Shown here: piece after piece, positions 33,004-42,156 of the stretch
How positions within the stretch are numbered: the stretch's first letter is position 1
How the letters are laid out: every line of letters begins with the position of its first letter
Source of the DNA: Tepidimonas ignava
GTDB taxonomy: Bacteria; Pseudomonadota; Gammaproteobacteria; Burkholderiales; Burkholderiaceae_C
Direction of reading: 5' to 3'
NCBI RefSeq assembly: GCF_004342625.1
Contig: NZ_SMAH01000006.1
Location: 48,501 to 112,500, forward strand
DNA length: 64,000 bases
Position numbers and translations under genes: made by a program
The notes under the pieces: model-generated
The model's input: only the letters and a program-made list of their open reading frames with translations
Told to the model about the DNA's origin: nothing
The model's database searches: none

Positions 33004-36000
33004 ATGACCGCACCTTTGCCCGAGCACGTGCAGCGTGCCCTGGCCAGCGTCACGCTGGACGACAAATACACCCTGGAGCGCGGCCACGCGTTCATGAGCG
33101 GCATCCAGGCGCTGGTGCGCCTGCCGATGCTGCAGCGCCAACGCGACGCGCTGGCCGGCCAAAACACCGCCGGCTTCATCAGCGGTTACCGGGGCTCGCC
33201 GCTGGGTGGCTACGACCAGGCGCTGTGGAAGGCGCGCAAGCACCTCCAAGCGCACCACGTGGTGTTCCAGCCCGGCGTCAACGAAGAGCTGGCCGCCACC
33301 GCGGTGTGGGGCACCCAGCAGCTCGGCTTTGCCCCGCCGGGCAGCGCCAAGTACGACGGTGTCTTTGGTCTGTGGTACGGCAAGGGGCCGGGCGTGGACC
33401 GCTGCAGCGACGTGTTCAAGCACGCCAACCTGGCCGGCACCACGCCGTGGGGTGGGGTGATCGCGGTGGCGGGTGACGACCATGTGGCCAAGAGCTCCAC
33501 CGCGGCGCACCAAAGCGACCACATCTTCAAGGCCTGCGGGCTGCCGGTGTTTTTCCCGGCCAGCGTGCAAGAGATTTTGGACCTGGGCCTGCACGCTTGG
33601 GCCATGAGCCGCTACGCCGGCGTGTGGACCGGCATGAAGACGATCCAGGAAATTGTCGAGTCCAGCGCCACCGTCGAAATCGACCCCGAGCGGGTGCGTA
33701 TCGCGCTGCCGCAGGACTTCGAGCTGCCCCCGGGTGGCGTGCACATCCGCTGGCCCGATGCGCCGCTGGAGCAAGAAGCGCGCCTGATGGACTACAAGTG
33801 GTACGCGGCGCTGGCCTACGTGCGCGCCAACCGGCTCAACCACAACGTCATCCAGGGCCCCCACGACCGCTACGGGATCATCGCCAGCGGCAAGGCTTAC
33901 AACGATTTGCGCCAAGCGCTGCACGACTTGGGGCTGGACGACGACACCTGCCGGCAGTTGGGCATCCGCGTGCACAAGGTGGCGGTGGTGTGGCCGCTGG
34001 AGGCCCAAATCACGCGCGAATTTGCTTTGGGGCTGCGCGAAATCCTGGTGGTGGAGGAAAAGCGCCAGGTCATCGAGTACCAGCTCAAGGAGGAGCTGTA
34101 CAACTGGCGCCCCGACGTGCGCCCGGACGTGCTGGGCAAGTTCGACGAAATCGAGGGCGACCACTCCGGCGGTGAGTGGTCGATGCCCAACCCCAGCGCC
34201 AACCAGTTGCTGCGCGCCAACGCCGACCTGACGCCGGCCATCATCGCGCGCGCGGTGGCCAAGCGTCTGCAGCGCCGCGGCCTGCTGCCCGAGGGCAGCG
34301 ACATCGCGCGCCGGGTGCACGAGCGGCTGGCCCTGATCGACGCGCGCGAGCGCGCCCTGCACGCCATCGAGTTGACCAGCGGCCAGGCGCAGCGCCTGCC
34401 GTGGTTTTGCTCGGGCTGCCCGCACAACACCTCGACCCGGGTGCCGGAAGGCTCGCGCGCCATGGCCGGCATCGGTTGCCACTACATGGCCATCTGGATG
34501 GACCGCAACACCGTGGCCTTCACGCAAATGGGGGGCGAGGGGGTGCCGTGGGTGGGGCAGCAGCCGTTCACGAGCGAGCCGCACATCTTTGCCAACCTGG
34601 GCGATGGCACCTATTTCCACAGCGGGCTGCTGGCCATTCGCCAGGCCATCGCGGCCGGCGTCAACATCACCTACAAGATTCTGTACAACGACGCCGTGGC
34701 CATGACCGGTGGCCAGCCGGTGGGCGAGCGCCCCGAAGGCCACTCGGTGCTGCAAATCGTGCACAGCCTGCGCAGCGAGGGCGTGCGCAAGCTCTACATC
34801 GTCACCGACGAGCCGGCCAAGTATGCCCACGCCCAGCACACCACCCTGGGTGGCGTGACGCTGACGCTGCCGGCCGACGTGCCGGTGCTGCACCGCGACG
34901 AACTCGACCGCGTGCAGCGCGAGTGCCGCGTCACCCCCGGCGTGACCGCCATCATTTACGACCAGACCTGCGCCACCGAGAAGCGCCGCCGCCGCAAGCG
35001 CGGCCTGATGGCCGATCCAGACAAGCGCGCCATGATCAACGAGCGCGTGTGCGAGGGCTGCGGCGACTGCGGTGTGCAGAGCAACTGCCTGAGCGTGGAG
35101 CCGCTGGAGACCGAGTTTGGCCGCAAGCGCACCATCAACCAGAGCACGTGCAACAAGGATTTTTCCTGCACCAAGGGGTTCTGCCCCAGCTTCGTGACGG
35201 TGGAAGGCGCCAAGCCGCGCAAGCCCGGCCGTGACGCGGGAGCACCCGACCTCAAGGATCTGCCACCGCTGCCCGAGCCGTCCCTGCCCGAGCTGCAACC
35301 CGGCGGCGCGGCCTGGGGCATCGTCGTGGCCGGGGTGGGGGGCACGGGGGTCATCACGATCGGGCAGCTGCTGGGCGTGGCGGCGCACCTGGAAGGCAAA
35401 GGTATCGTCACGCAGGACGCTGCCGGCTTGGCGCAAAAAGGGGGCGCCACCTGGAGCCACGTGCTGATCGGCGCGCGGCAGGACGACATCCTGACCACGC
35501 GCGTGCCCACCGCGGCGGCCGACCTGATCCTGGCGTGCGACCCGATCGTGGCGGCCAGCGCCGAGACGCTGGCGCGCACGTTGCCCGGGCGCACGCACGT
35601 GGCGCTCAACGCCCAGGCCACGCCGACGGCGGCCTTCGTGCACGACCGTGATTGGGTCAACCCATCGCAGCGCTGCGTGGCGGCCATCACCGAGGCGGTG
35701 GGGGCCGACGCCGTGGGCGCGTTCGACGCCGAAGCGCTGGCGCTCAAGCTGCTGGGCGACACGCTGTACGTCAACCCGATGGTGCTGGGCTACGCCTGGC
35801 AAAAGGGCTGGATACCGCTGCGGCGCGAGACGCTGCAGCGCGCCATCGAGCTCAACGGCGTGGCGGTCAAGGCCAACCTGGCCGCCTTCGAATGGGGGCG
35901 GCGCGTCGCGCACGACCTGGCCGCGGTGCTGCGCTTGGTGGCGCCGGCGCAGGTGGTGCCCTTGCACCGCCAGCCGACGCTGGAGCAAACCGTGCGTGCC

Positions 36001-36654
36001 TGGGTGGAGCACCTGACGGGCTACCAAAACGCCGCCTACGCGCAGCGCTACGAGGCCCTGGTGCGCCGCGTGCAGCAGGCCGAGACGGCGTTGGGCCTCA
36101 GCGGCCATGCGCTGGCGCTGGCGGTGGCGCAGCAGTACGGACGCTTGTTGGCGTACAAGGACGAATACGAAGTGGCGCGCCTGTACACCGACGGCGCGTT
36201 CGAGCAGCGCCTGCGTGAGCAGTTCGAGGGCGACGTGCGGCTGCGGCTGCACCTGGCGCCGCCGCTGCTGGCGCGCCGCAACGATCGGGGCGAGCTGCTC
36301 AAGCGCGAGTACGGCCCATGGGTGCTCATGGCCATGCGGGTGTTGGCGCGCCTCAAAGGCCTGCGCGGCACCTGGCTGGACCCCTTTGGTTACACCGAAG
36401 AGCGCCGCACCGAGCGCGCGCTGATCGCCGAGTACGAAGCCGCCATCGCCGACGTGTTGGCGGGGCTGACGCCCGAGCGTATGCCGCTGGCGCTGGCCAT
36501 TGCGTGCTGGCCGGCGCAGGTGCGCGGCTTTGGCCACGTCAAGGCGCGTGCCTTGCAGCGCGCCCGCCCGCAGTGGGAAGAACTGCGGCAGCGCTGGCGC
36601 GGCGGCGCGGCCACCCCGGTGGACGGCGCCAGCGCAGCGGCGCGCGCGGCCTGA
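33004..36654 (+). CDS. Fused indolepyruvate:ferredoxin oxidoreductase-type enzyme
   Basis: A single-chain 2-oxoacid:ferredoxin oxidoreductase of 1216 residues, of the type that decarboxylates arylpyruvates to acyl-CoA. The N-terminal part has FISGYRGSPLGGYDQAL; a TPP-binding part holds FCSGCPHNTST near 469 and MGGEGVPWVGQQPF. A cluster motif CEGCGDCGVQSNC is near 683, with further Cys at CNKDFSCTKGFC. The gamma domain starts near 771 (VVAGVGGTGVITIGQLLG), followed by a C-terminal region with YKDEYEVARLY. ATG 33004 follows an AGGAG; upstream codons are not conserved. Fused forms are common in aerobic betaproteobacteria. Confidence 0.92.
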   Translation: MTAPLPEHVQRALASVTLDDKYTLERGHAFMSGIQALVRLPMLQRQRDALAGQNTAGFISGYRGSPLGGYDQALWKARKHLQAHHVVFQPGVNEELAATAVWGTQQLGFAPPGSAKYDGVFGLWYGKGPGVDRCSDVFKHANLAGTTPWGGVIAVAGDDHVAKSSTAAHQSDHIFKACGLPVFFPASVQEILDLGLHAWAMSRYAGVWTGMKTIQEIVESSATVEIDPERVRIALPQDFELPPGGVHIRWPDAPLEQEARLMDYKWYAALAYVRANRLNHNVIQGPHDRYGIIASGKAYNDLRQALHDLGLDDDTCRQLGIRVHKVAVVWPLEAQITREFALGLREILVVEEKRQVIEYQLKEELYNWRPDVRPDVLGKFDEIEGDHSGGEWSMPNPSANQLLRANADLTPAIIARAVAKRLQRRGLLPEGSDIARRVHERLALIDARERALHAIELTSGQAQRLPWFCSGCPHNTSTRVPEGSRAMAGIGCHYMAIWMDRNTVAFTQMGGEGVPWVGQQPFTSEPHIFANLGDGTYFHSGLLAIRQAIAAGVNITYKILYNDAVAMTGGQPVGERPEGHSVLQIVHSLRSEGVRKLYIVTDEPAKYAHAQHTTLGGVTLTLPADVPVLHRDELDRVQRECRVTPGVTAIIYDQTCATEKRRRRKRGLMADPDKRAMINERVCEGCGDCGVQSNCLSVEPLETEFGRKRTINQSTCNKDFSCTKGFCPSFVTVEGAKPRKPGRDAGAPDLKDLPPLPEPSLPELQPGGAAWGIVVAGVGGTGVITIGQLLGVAAHLEGKGIVTQDAAGLAQKGGATWSHVLIGARQDDILTTRVPTAAADLILACDPIVAASAETLARTLPGRTHVALNAQATPTAAFVHDRDWVNPSQRCVAAITEAVGADAVGAFDAEALALKLLGDTLYVNPMVLGYAWQKGWIPLRRETLQRAIELNGVAVKANLAAFEWGRRVAHDLAAVLRLVAPAQVVPLHRQPTLEQTVRAWVEHLTGYQNAAYAQRYEALVRRVQQAETALGLSGHALALAVAQQYGRLLAYKDEYEVARLYTDGAFEQRLREQFEGDVRLRLHLAPPLLARRNDRGELLKREYGPWVLMAMRVLARLKGLRGTWLDPFGYTEERRTERALIAEYEAAIADVLAGLTPERMPLALAIACWPAQVRGFGHVKARALQRARPQWEELRQRWRGGAATPVDGASAAARAA

Positions 36655-36703
36655 TGCGCCGCGGCCGCGGCGTGTCCCCTGCCTGACGCCCGCCGCGTGG
36701 CGC

Positions 36704-36709
36704 TACACT
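36704..36709 (+). promoter_or_regulatory. Candidate -10 of the DMT transporter gene (TACACT)
   Basis: TACACT within CGCTACACTG gives a leader of about 34 bases, with AGGAAG and GAGGG before ATG 36750. Confidence 0.4.
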
Positions 36710-36749
36710 GCCGCCCTTTGCGAACAGGAAGCCGAGGGACGCGCAGGGC

Positions 36750-37763
36750 ATGACCGATCACGTTGTCACGCAGGGGGGCGTGGCGCACCACGGGGTGGGC
36801 GCCGGCGTCGTGTGGGCGCTGGCCGCCGGGCTGTTGTGGGGGTTGGTGTTCGTCGCGCCGCTGATGGTGCCGGAGTACCCGGCGGCGTTGCAATCGGTGG
36901 GCCGCTACTTGGCGTTTGGCCTGCTGTGTGTGCCGCTGGCGTGGTGGGACCGCGCCGAGCTGCGTCGGCTGCGCGCGCCGGACTGGGCGCGTGCGCTGGA
37001 GCTGGCGCTGGTGGGCAACCTGCTGTACTACCTGTTGCTGGCCAGCTCGATCCAGCGCACCGGCGGCCCGTTGTCGACCGTCATCATCGGCACGCTGCCG
37101 GTGGTCATCGCCGTGGTGGCCAACTGGCGCGACGCCCAGCGTGACGGCCGCCTGCCGTGGCTGCGGCTGCTGCCAGCGCTGGTGCTGATCGGCGGCGGCA
37201 TCGCGCTGGTCAACCACGTGGAGCTGACGGCGGTGCTGGCCGATCCCACGCGCCGCGTGGCCGACTACGCGCTGGGGGCGCTGCTGGCGCTGGGTGCGGT
37301 GGTGTGCTGGACCTGGTACCCGCTGCGCAACGCCGACTGGCTGCGCGCCCACCCCACGCGCAGCGCGCGCGCCTGGTCCACCGCCCAGGGGCTGGCCACG
37401 CTGCCGTTGGCGGCGCTGGGCTACGCCGTGCTGGCGGCGTGGTGGGCGTGGCACGGCGACGCTGGCTGGCTGCCCCTGGGGCCGCGGCCGATGGTGTTTT
37501 TGGGCTTGATGGCGGCCATCGGGCTGCTGGCCTCGTGGCTGGGCACGCTGTGCTGGAACGCGGCCAGCCAGCGCCTGCCGACCGCGTTGGCGGGGCAGCT
37601 GATCGTGTTCGAGACGCTGGCCGCGCTGCTGTACGCCTACCTGTGGCGTGGGCGCTGGCCCGAGCCGCTGGCGTTGGCCGGCGTGGCGCTGCTGGTGGTC
37701 GGGGTGCTGTGGGGCGTGCGCCTCCGGCCGCAGCCGGTGGTGGCGCAGGCCCATCCGGACTGA
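36750..37763 (+). CDS. DMT-family (EamA) transporter
   Basis: A 337-residue inner membrane protein with about ten transmembrane segments in two EamA repeats: the first opens with VWALAAGLLWGLVFVAPLM, the second with LGALLALGAVVCWTWYPL. EamA transporters export amino acids or metabolites; the substrate is unknown. It stands between the oxidoreductase and yajC, each with its own candidate promoter, so it is probably monocistronic. Confidence 0.9.
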   Translation: MTDHVVTQGGVAHHGVGAGVVWALAAGLLWGLVFVAPLMVPEYPAALQSVGRYLAFGLLCVPLAWWDRAELRRLRAPDWARALELALVGNLLYYLLLASSIQRTGGPLSTVIIGTLPVVIAVVANWRDAQRDGRLPWLRLLPALVLIGGGIALVNHVELTAVLADPTRRVADYALGALLALGAVVCWTWYPLRNADWLRAHPTRSARAWSTAQGLATLPLAALGYAVLAAWWAWHGDAGWLPLGPRPMVFLGLMAAIGLLASWLGTLCWNAASQRLPTALAGQLIVFETLAALLYAYLWRGRWPEPLALAGVALLVVGVLWGVRLRPQPVVAQAHPD

Positions 37764-37788
37764 CGGCGCGCGCGGGCAGCCGCGCCGC

Positions 37789-37794
37789 TACAAT
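37789..37794 (+). promoter_or_regulatory. Candidate -10 of yajC-secD-secF (TACAAT)
   Basis: TACAAT within CGCTACAATGG is the closest match to the consensus in this window. It implies a leader of about 70 bases. No convincing -35 is seen at the normal distance. Confidence 0.5.
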
Positions 37795-37869
37795 GGCCGC
37801 CTGCCGTGGCAGCGCGCCAGGCGCGCCGCCGCTTGTTTTGCCGTCTCAACACGCCACAAGGAACGCGAC

Positions 37870-38190
37870 GTGTTCATCTCCAACGCTTACGCCCAAGCCG
37901 CCGCCGCTGGCGACGCCCCTTCCACGCTGATGAGCCTGCTGCCGCTGCTGCTGATGTTTGTGGTGCTGTGGTTCGTGATGATCCGGCCCCAAATGAAGCG
38001 CCAAAAAGAGCACAAGGCCATGATCGAAGCGCTGGCCAAGGGTGACGAAGTGCTGACCGCCGGTGGCCTGCTGGGTAAGGTGACCAAGCTGGGCGACCCC
38101 TACATCAGCATTGAGGTGGCCAACGGCGTGGAGGTGCAGCTGCAGCGCACCGCGGTGGCGCAGGTGCTGCCCAAAGGTACGCTCAAGTGA
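37870..38190 (+). CDS. yajC: Sec translocon accessory subunit YajC
   Basis: Small inner membrane protein of the SecDF-YajC complex. Of 106 residues, about 20-42 form one transmembrane helix (LMSLLPLLLMFVVLWFVMI) followed by RPQMKRQKEHKAMIEALAKGDEVLTAGGL, the family core. It starts at GTG 37870 after AAGGAA; the open frame upstream is a shadow. Its stop overlaps the secD start. In many proteobacteria tgt-queA are adjacent to yajC; here they lie about 22 kb away. Confidence 0.95.
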   Translation: MFISNAYAQAAAAGDAPSTLMSLLPLLLMFVVLWFVMIRPQMKRQKEHKAMIEALAKGDEVLTAGGLLGKVTKLGDPYISIEVANGVEVQLQRTAVAQVLPKGTLK

Positions 38191-40058
38191 ACCGTTACGC
38201 CTGGTGGAAGTACGCCGTGCTGGCGGTGGCGCTGGTCGTCGCCGCGCTGTACGCGCTGCCCAACCTGTTTGGCGAAGCGCCGGCGGTGCAGGTGTCGCCG
38301 GCGCGCGCGGCGCATCGGCTCGACCAAGGCACGGTGGCGCGCATCGAGCAGGCGTTGGCCGGCGCGTCGCTGCGTGCCGAGGCCGTGCAGTTCGACGGCG
38401 CCAGCGTGCGGGTGCGTTTTGCCTCCACCGACGACCAAATCCGCGCGCGTGACGTCATCGAGCGCGCGCTCAACCCCGACGCCGCCAACCCCGGCTATGT
38501 GGTGGCGCTCAACCTGCTGCCGCGCACCCCGGCGTGGCTGCAGGCGCTGGGGGCCAAGCCCATGTACCTGGGGCTGGACCTGCGCGGTGGAGTGCACTTT
38601 TTGCTGCAGGTGGACATGGCCGCCGCCACCAGCAAGCGGCTCGACGCGCTGGTGGGCGAGGTGCGCACGCTGCTGCGCGAGCGTGACGTGCGCCACGGCG
38701 GTGTGCGCCGCGAAGGCGATGCGGTGCGCGTGCGGGCGCGCGACGCGGCCGGTCTGCGCCAGGCGGCCGACGTGTTGGCGCGCGAGCTGCCCGACGTGGC
38801 GGCGGCCGAGCAAGCCGGCGGCGCCGAGCCGGAGCTGGCGCTGACCCTACGGCCCGAGGCGGTGCGCCGCCTGCAGGAGCAGGCGCTCAAGCAAAACATC
38901 CTGACGCTGCACAACCGCATCAACGAGCTGGGCGTGGCCGAGCCGGTGATCCAGCAGCAGGGCCTGGACCGCATCGTCGTGCAGTTGCCCGGCGTGCAAG
39001 ACACCGCCAAGGCCAAAGACATCCTGGGCCGCACGGCGACGCTGGAAATCCGCATGGTGGACGAAAGCCCCGAAGGGCTGGCCGCCGAACGCGACCCGGC
39101 CGCGCCGGTGCCGTTCGGCTCGGAGCGCTACCTGGACCGCAACGGGCGGGCGGTCATCGTCAAGCGCGAAGTCATCCTGACCGGCGACAACCTCACCGAC
39201 GCCCAGGCCGGCTTCGACAACCAGACGCAGGAGCCCGTGGTCAACCTGACGCTGGACGCCAAGGGCGCGCGCATCTTCCGCGACGTCACGCGCGACAACG
39301 TTGGCAAGCGCATGGCCATCCTGCTGTTCGAAAAGGGCAAGGGCGAGGTGGTCACCGCCCCGGTCATCCGCACCGAAATCGGCGGCGGCCGGGTGCAGAT
39401 CTCCGGGCGCATGACGACGCAGGAAGCCAACGACACGGCGCTGCTGCTGCGCGCCGGCTCGCTGGCCGCGCCGATGGAGATCATCGAAGAGCGCACCGTC
39501 GGCCCGAGCCTGGGCGCCGACAACATCCGCATGGGCTTCAACAGCGTGGTGTGGGGCTTTGTGGCGGTGGTGGCCTTCATGTGCGTGTACTACACGTTCT
39601 TTGGCCTGGTGTCGAGCCTGGCGCTGGCGTTCAACCTGCTGCTGCTGGTGGCCATTTTGTCGATGCTGCAAGCCACGCTGACGCTGCCCGGCATCGCCGC
39701 GATGGCGCTGACGCTGGGCATGGCCATCGACGCCAACGTGCTCATCAACGAGCGCATCCGCGAGGAGCTGCGCAACGGCTCGGCGCCGCAGACCGCGATC
39801 CACAAGGGCTACGAGCACGCCTGGGGCACGATCGTGGACTCCAACATCACCTCGCTGCTGGCGGGGCTGGCGCTGCTGACGTTCGGCTCGGGCCCGGTGC
39901 GCGGCTTTGCCGTTGTGCACTGCATCGGCATCCTCACCAGCATGTTCTCGGCGGTGATGTTCTCGCGTGGGTTGGTCAACCTGTGGTACGGCCGGCAGCG
40001 CAAGCTGAAGTGGATCGCCATTGGCATCGCGCCGCCGGCGGGCGGCAAGGCCGCTTGA
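38187..40058 (+). CDS. secD: Protein translocase subunit SecD
   Basis: Uses proton motive force to pull exported proteins through SecYEG. The 623-residue protein has an N-terminal membrane segment, the D1 motif LGLDLRGGVHFLLQVD, the large periplasmic domain and five C-terminal membrane segments including LTLGMAIDANVLINERIREEL. It starts with GTG 38187, overlapping the yajC stop by four bases. secF follows after 18 bases. Confidence 0.97.
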   Translation: MNRYAWWKYAVLAVALVVAALYALPNLFGEAPAVQVSPARAAHRLDQGTVARIEQALAGASLRAEAVQFDGASVRVRFASTDDQIRARDVIERALNPDAANPGYVVALNLLPRTPAWLQALGAKPMYLGLDLRGGVHFLLQVDMAAATSKRLDALVGEVRTLLRERDVRHGGVRREGDAVRVRARDAAGLRQAADVLARELPDVAAAEQAGGAEPELALTLRPEAVRRLQEQALKQNILTLHNRINELGVAEPVIQQQGLDRIVVQLPGVQDTAKAKDILGRTATLEIRMVDESPEGLAAERDPAAPVPFGSERYLDRNGRAVIVKREVILTGDNLTDAQAGFDNQTQEPVVNLTLDAKGARIFRDVTRDNVGKRMAILLFEKGKGEVVTAPVIRTEIGGGRVQISGRMTTQEANDTALLLRAGSLAAPMEIIEERTVGPSLGADNIRMGFNSVVWGFVAVVAFMCVYYTFFGLVSSLALAFNLLLLVAILSMLQATLTLPGIAAMALTLGMAIDANVLINERIREELRNGSAPQTAIHKGYEHAWGTIVDSNITSLLAGLALLTFGSGPVRGFAVVHCIGILTSMFSAVMFSRGLVNLWYGRQRKLKWIAIGIAPPAGGKAA

Positions 40059-40076
40059 GGCGGCAGGGACGACACG

Positions 40077-41027
40077 ATGGAACTGTTTCGCTTGCAGCGC
40101 ACCATCCCCTTCACGCGCCACATGCTGGCGCTCAACCTCGTCTCGCTGGTCACGTTTGTGCTGGCGGTGGTGTTTTTGGCGCTGCGTGGCCTCAACCTCT
40201 CGGTGGAGTTCACCGGGGGCACCGTCATCGAGGTGGCCTACCCGCAACCGGCCGACCTGGCGCCGGTGCGCGAGGCCGTGGCGCAACTTGGCTACGGTGA
40301 CGTGCCGGTGCAGCACTTTGGCAGCGCGCGCGACGTGCTGGTGCGCCTGCCGCTGCGCGAGGGGCTGAGCTCGGGCCAGCAGACCGAGCAGTTGCTGGCC
40401 GCGTTGCGCGCGCGCACGCCCGATGTTGAGCTGCGCCGCACCGAGTTCGTCGGCCCGCAGGTGGGGCGCGAGTTGGTCGAAGGCGGCTTGCTGGCGCTGG
40501 CCTTCGTCATCGGCGGCATCATGCTGTACCTGGCGCTGCGCTTCGAGTGGAAGTTCGCGCTGGCGGCGATCGTGGCCAACCTGCACGACGTCATCATCAT
40601 CCTCGGGTTTTTTGCCTTTTTCCAGTGGGAGTTTTCGCTCGCGGTGCTGGCCGCGGTGCTGGCGGTGTTGGGCTACTCGGTCAACGAGTCGGTGGTCATT
40701 TTCGACCGCATCCGCGAAACCTTCCGCCGCCAGCGCAAGATGAGCACGCGCGAAGTGATCGACTACGCCATCACCTCGACGATGAGCCGCACGATCATCA
40801 CGCACGGCTCGACCGAGGCGATGGTGCTGTCGATGCTGATCTTTGGCGGCCCCACGCTGCACTACTTTGCGCTGGCGCTGACCATCGGCATCCTGTTTGG
40901 CATTTACTCGTCGGTGTTCGTGGCCGCCGGCGTGGCGATGTGGTTGGGCGTCAAGCGCGAAGACCTCGTCAAGGGCGGCGGCACCAAGGCCGACCCCAAC
41001 GATCCCAACGCCGGCGCCGTCGTTTGA
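40077..41027 (+). CDS. secF: Protein translocase subunit SecF
   Basis: Partner of SecD, six transmembrane segments in 316 residues. Visible are the first-span end FLALRGLNLSVEFTGGTVIEV, VGRELVEGGLLALAFV, GYSVNESVVIFDRIRE and TSTMSRTIITHG, all typical of SecF. ATG 40077 lies in the yajC-secD-secF operon. It converges on dprA with a 13-base gap. Confidence 0.97.
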   Translation: MELFRLQRTIPFTRHMLALNLVSLVTFVLAVVFLALRGLNLSVEFTGGTVIEVAYPQPADLAPVREAVAQLGYGDVPVQHFGSARDVLVRLPLREGLSSGQQTEQLLAALRARTPDVELRRTEFVGPQVGRELVEGGLLALAFVIGGIMLYLALRFEWKFALAAIVANLHDVIIILGFFAFFQWEFSLAVLAAVLAVLGYSVNESVVIFDRIRETFRRQRKMSTREVIDYAITSTMSRTIITHGSTEAMVLSMLIFGGPTLHYFALALTIGILFGIYSSVFVAAGVAMWLGVKREDLVKGGGTKADPNDPNAGAVV

Positions 41028-41040
41028 CGGCGGCCGGGCC

Positions 41041-42150
41041 TCAGCCACGCGCCACGCGTTGCAGCAGCCCGCCGGGCAGGCGCGCGACGTGCCCGTCGAG
41101 CTCCAGCGTCAGCAAGTGCGCCTGCAGCGCCGCGGTGTCCCAGCCGCAGCGCGCTTGCAGCACATCAAGCGGGGTCGGGTCGTAGCCGAGGGCGCGCAGC
41201 ACGGGGTCGGCGTCGTCGTGGGCGCTGGCCTCGTCCGCGGGGGCGGAGGGCGGCGCCACCGGCGCGTCCCACACACCCTGCAGCTCTTCTTCGATGTGCT
41301 GCACGGTTTCCACCAGCTTGGCGCCCTGGCGGATCAGCGCGTGGCAGCCGCGTGACTGCGGCGCGTGGATCGAGCCTGGGATGGCGAACACCTCGCGCCC
41401 CAAGTGCATGGCCTGTTCGGCGGTGATCAGCGAGCCCGAGTCCAGCGCCGCTTCGACCACCAGGGTGCCCTGCGTCAGGCCGGCGATGATGCGGTTGCGG
41501 CGGGGAAAGTGGGGCGCCAGCGGCGGTGTGCCGAGCGCGTACTCGCTCACCAGGCAGCCCTGCGTGGCGATGCGCTGCGCCAGCGCGCGGTGGCGCGCCG
41601 GGTAGACGCGATCCAACCCCGTGCCCACCACCGCCACCGTGGGGCCACCGCCGTCGAGCGCGCCTTCGTGCGCGGCGCCGTCGATGCCCGCGGCCAGCCC
41701 CGACACCACGCACACCCCGCGCTCGGCCAGCGCGCGGGCGAACGCGCGCGCGTTGGCGCTGCCTTGGGCGGTGGGGTGGCGGCTGCCGACGATGGCCAGC
41801 GCCCGCGGCGAGTGCAGCGCGCGCCAGTCGCCCACCACGTGCAGCAGCGGCGGCGGGTCGGGCGTGTTCAGCAACGCAGGCGGGTAGGCGTCGTCACCCA
41901 GCGCGAGCAGGTGGTGGTCGGGCTGGTCCAGCCACGCGGCGGTGCGCGCGCGCAGCACCGCCCAGCCGTGCGGTTCGGCGCGCACACGCTGCGCCAGCGC
42001 CTCGCCCACGACCTTGGCCAGCGCCGCCGCCGACTGCGCCAACACCGCCCCCGGCGGCCCAAAGGCCGCCAGCAAGCGCCGCGCGGTGGCCGGGCCGACG
42101 CCGTCGGTGGCCATCAGGCGCAGCCAATCCTCCCAATCGGCCGGCGCCAT
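41041..42150 (-). CDS. dprA: DNA-processing protein DprA
   Basis: Loads RecA on incoming single-stranded DNA in natural transformation. The 369-residue protein has an N-terminal helical region (LRLMATDGVGPATARRLLAAF), the Rossmann core with LAIVGSRHPTAQG, VSGLAAGIDGAAHEGAL and VVGTGLDRVYPARH, NRIIAGLTQGTLVVEA, and a C-terminal winged helix from about 300. It follows the LysM gene by six bases, so they are co-transcribed; a def-fmt operon diverges from them. Confidence 0.95.
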   Translation of the reverse strand: MAPADWEDWLRLMATDGVGPATARRLLAAFGPPGAVLAQSAAALAKVVGEALAQRVRAEPHGWAVLRARTAAWLDQPDHHLLALGDDAYPPALLNTPDPPPLLHVVGDWRALHSPRALAIVGSRHPTAQGSANARAFARALAERGVCVVSGLAAGIDGAAHEGALDGGGPTVAVVGTGLDRVYPARHRALAQRIATQGCLVSEYALGTPPLAPHFPRRNRIIAGLTQGTLVVEAALDSGSLITAEQAMHLGREVFAIPGSIHAPQSRGCHALIRQGAKLVETVQHIEEELQGVWDAPVAPPSAPADEASAHDDADPVLRALGYDPTPLDVLQARCGWDTAALQAHLLTLELDGHVARLPGGLLQRVARG

Positions 42151-42156
42151 GCGCGC

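Noticed and set aside
32851..36537. A minus-strand open frame of 1228 codons opposite the oxidoreductase gene
   Set aside because: It is a shadow of the real gene: its product is His/Gln/Arg/Gly-rich without domains. High GC content suppresses stop codons in the opposite strand.
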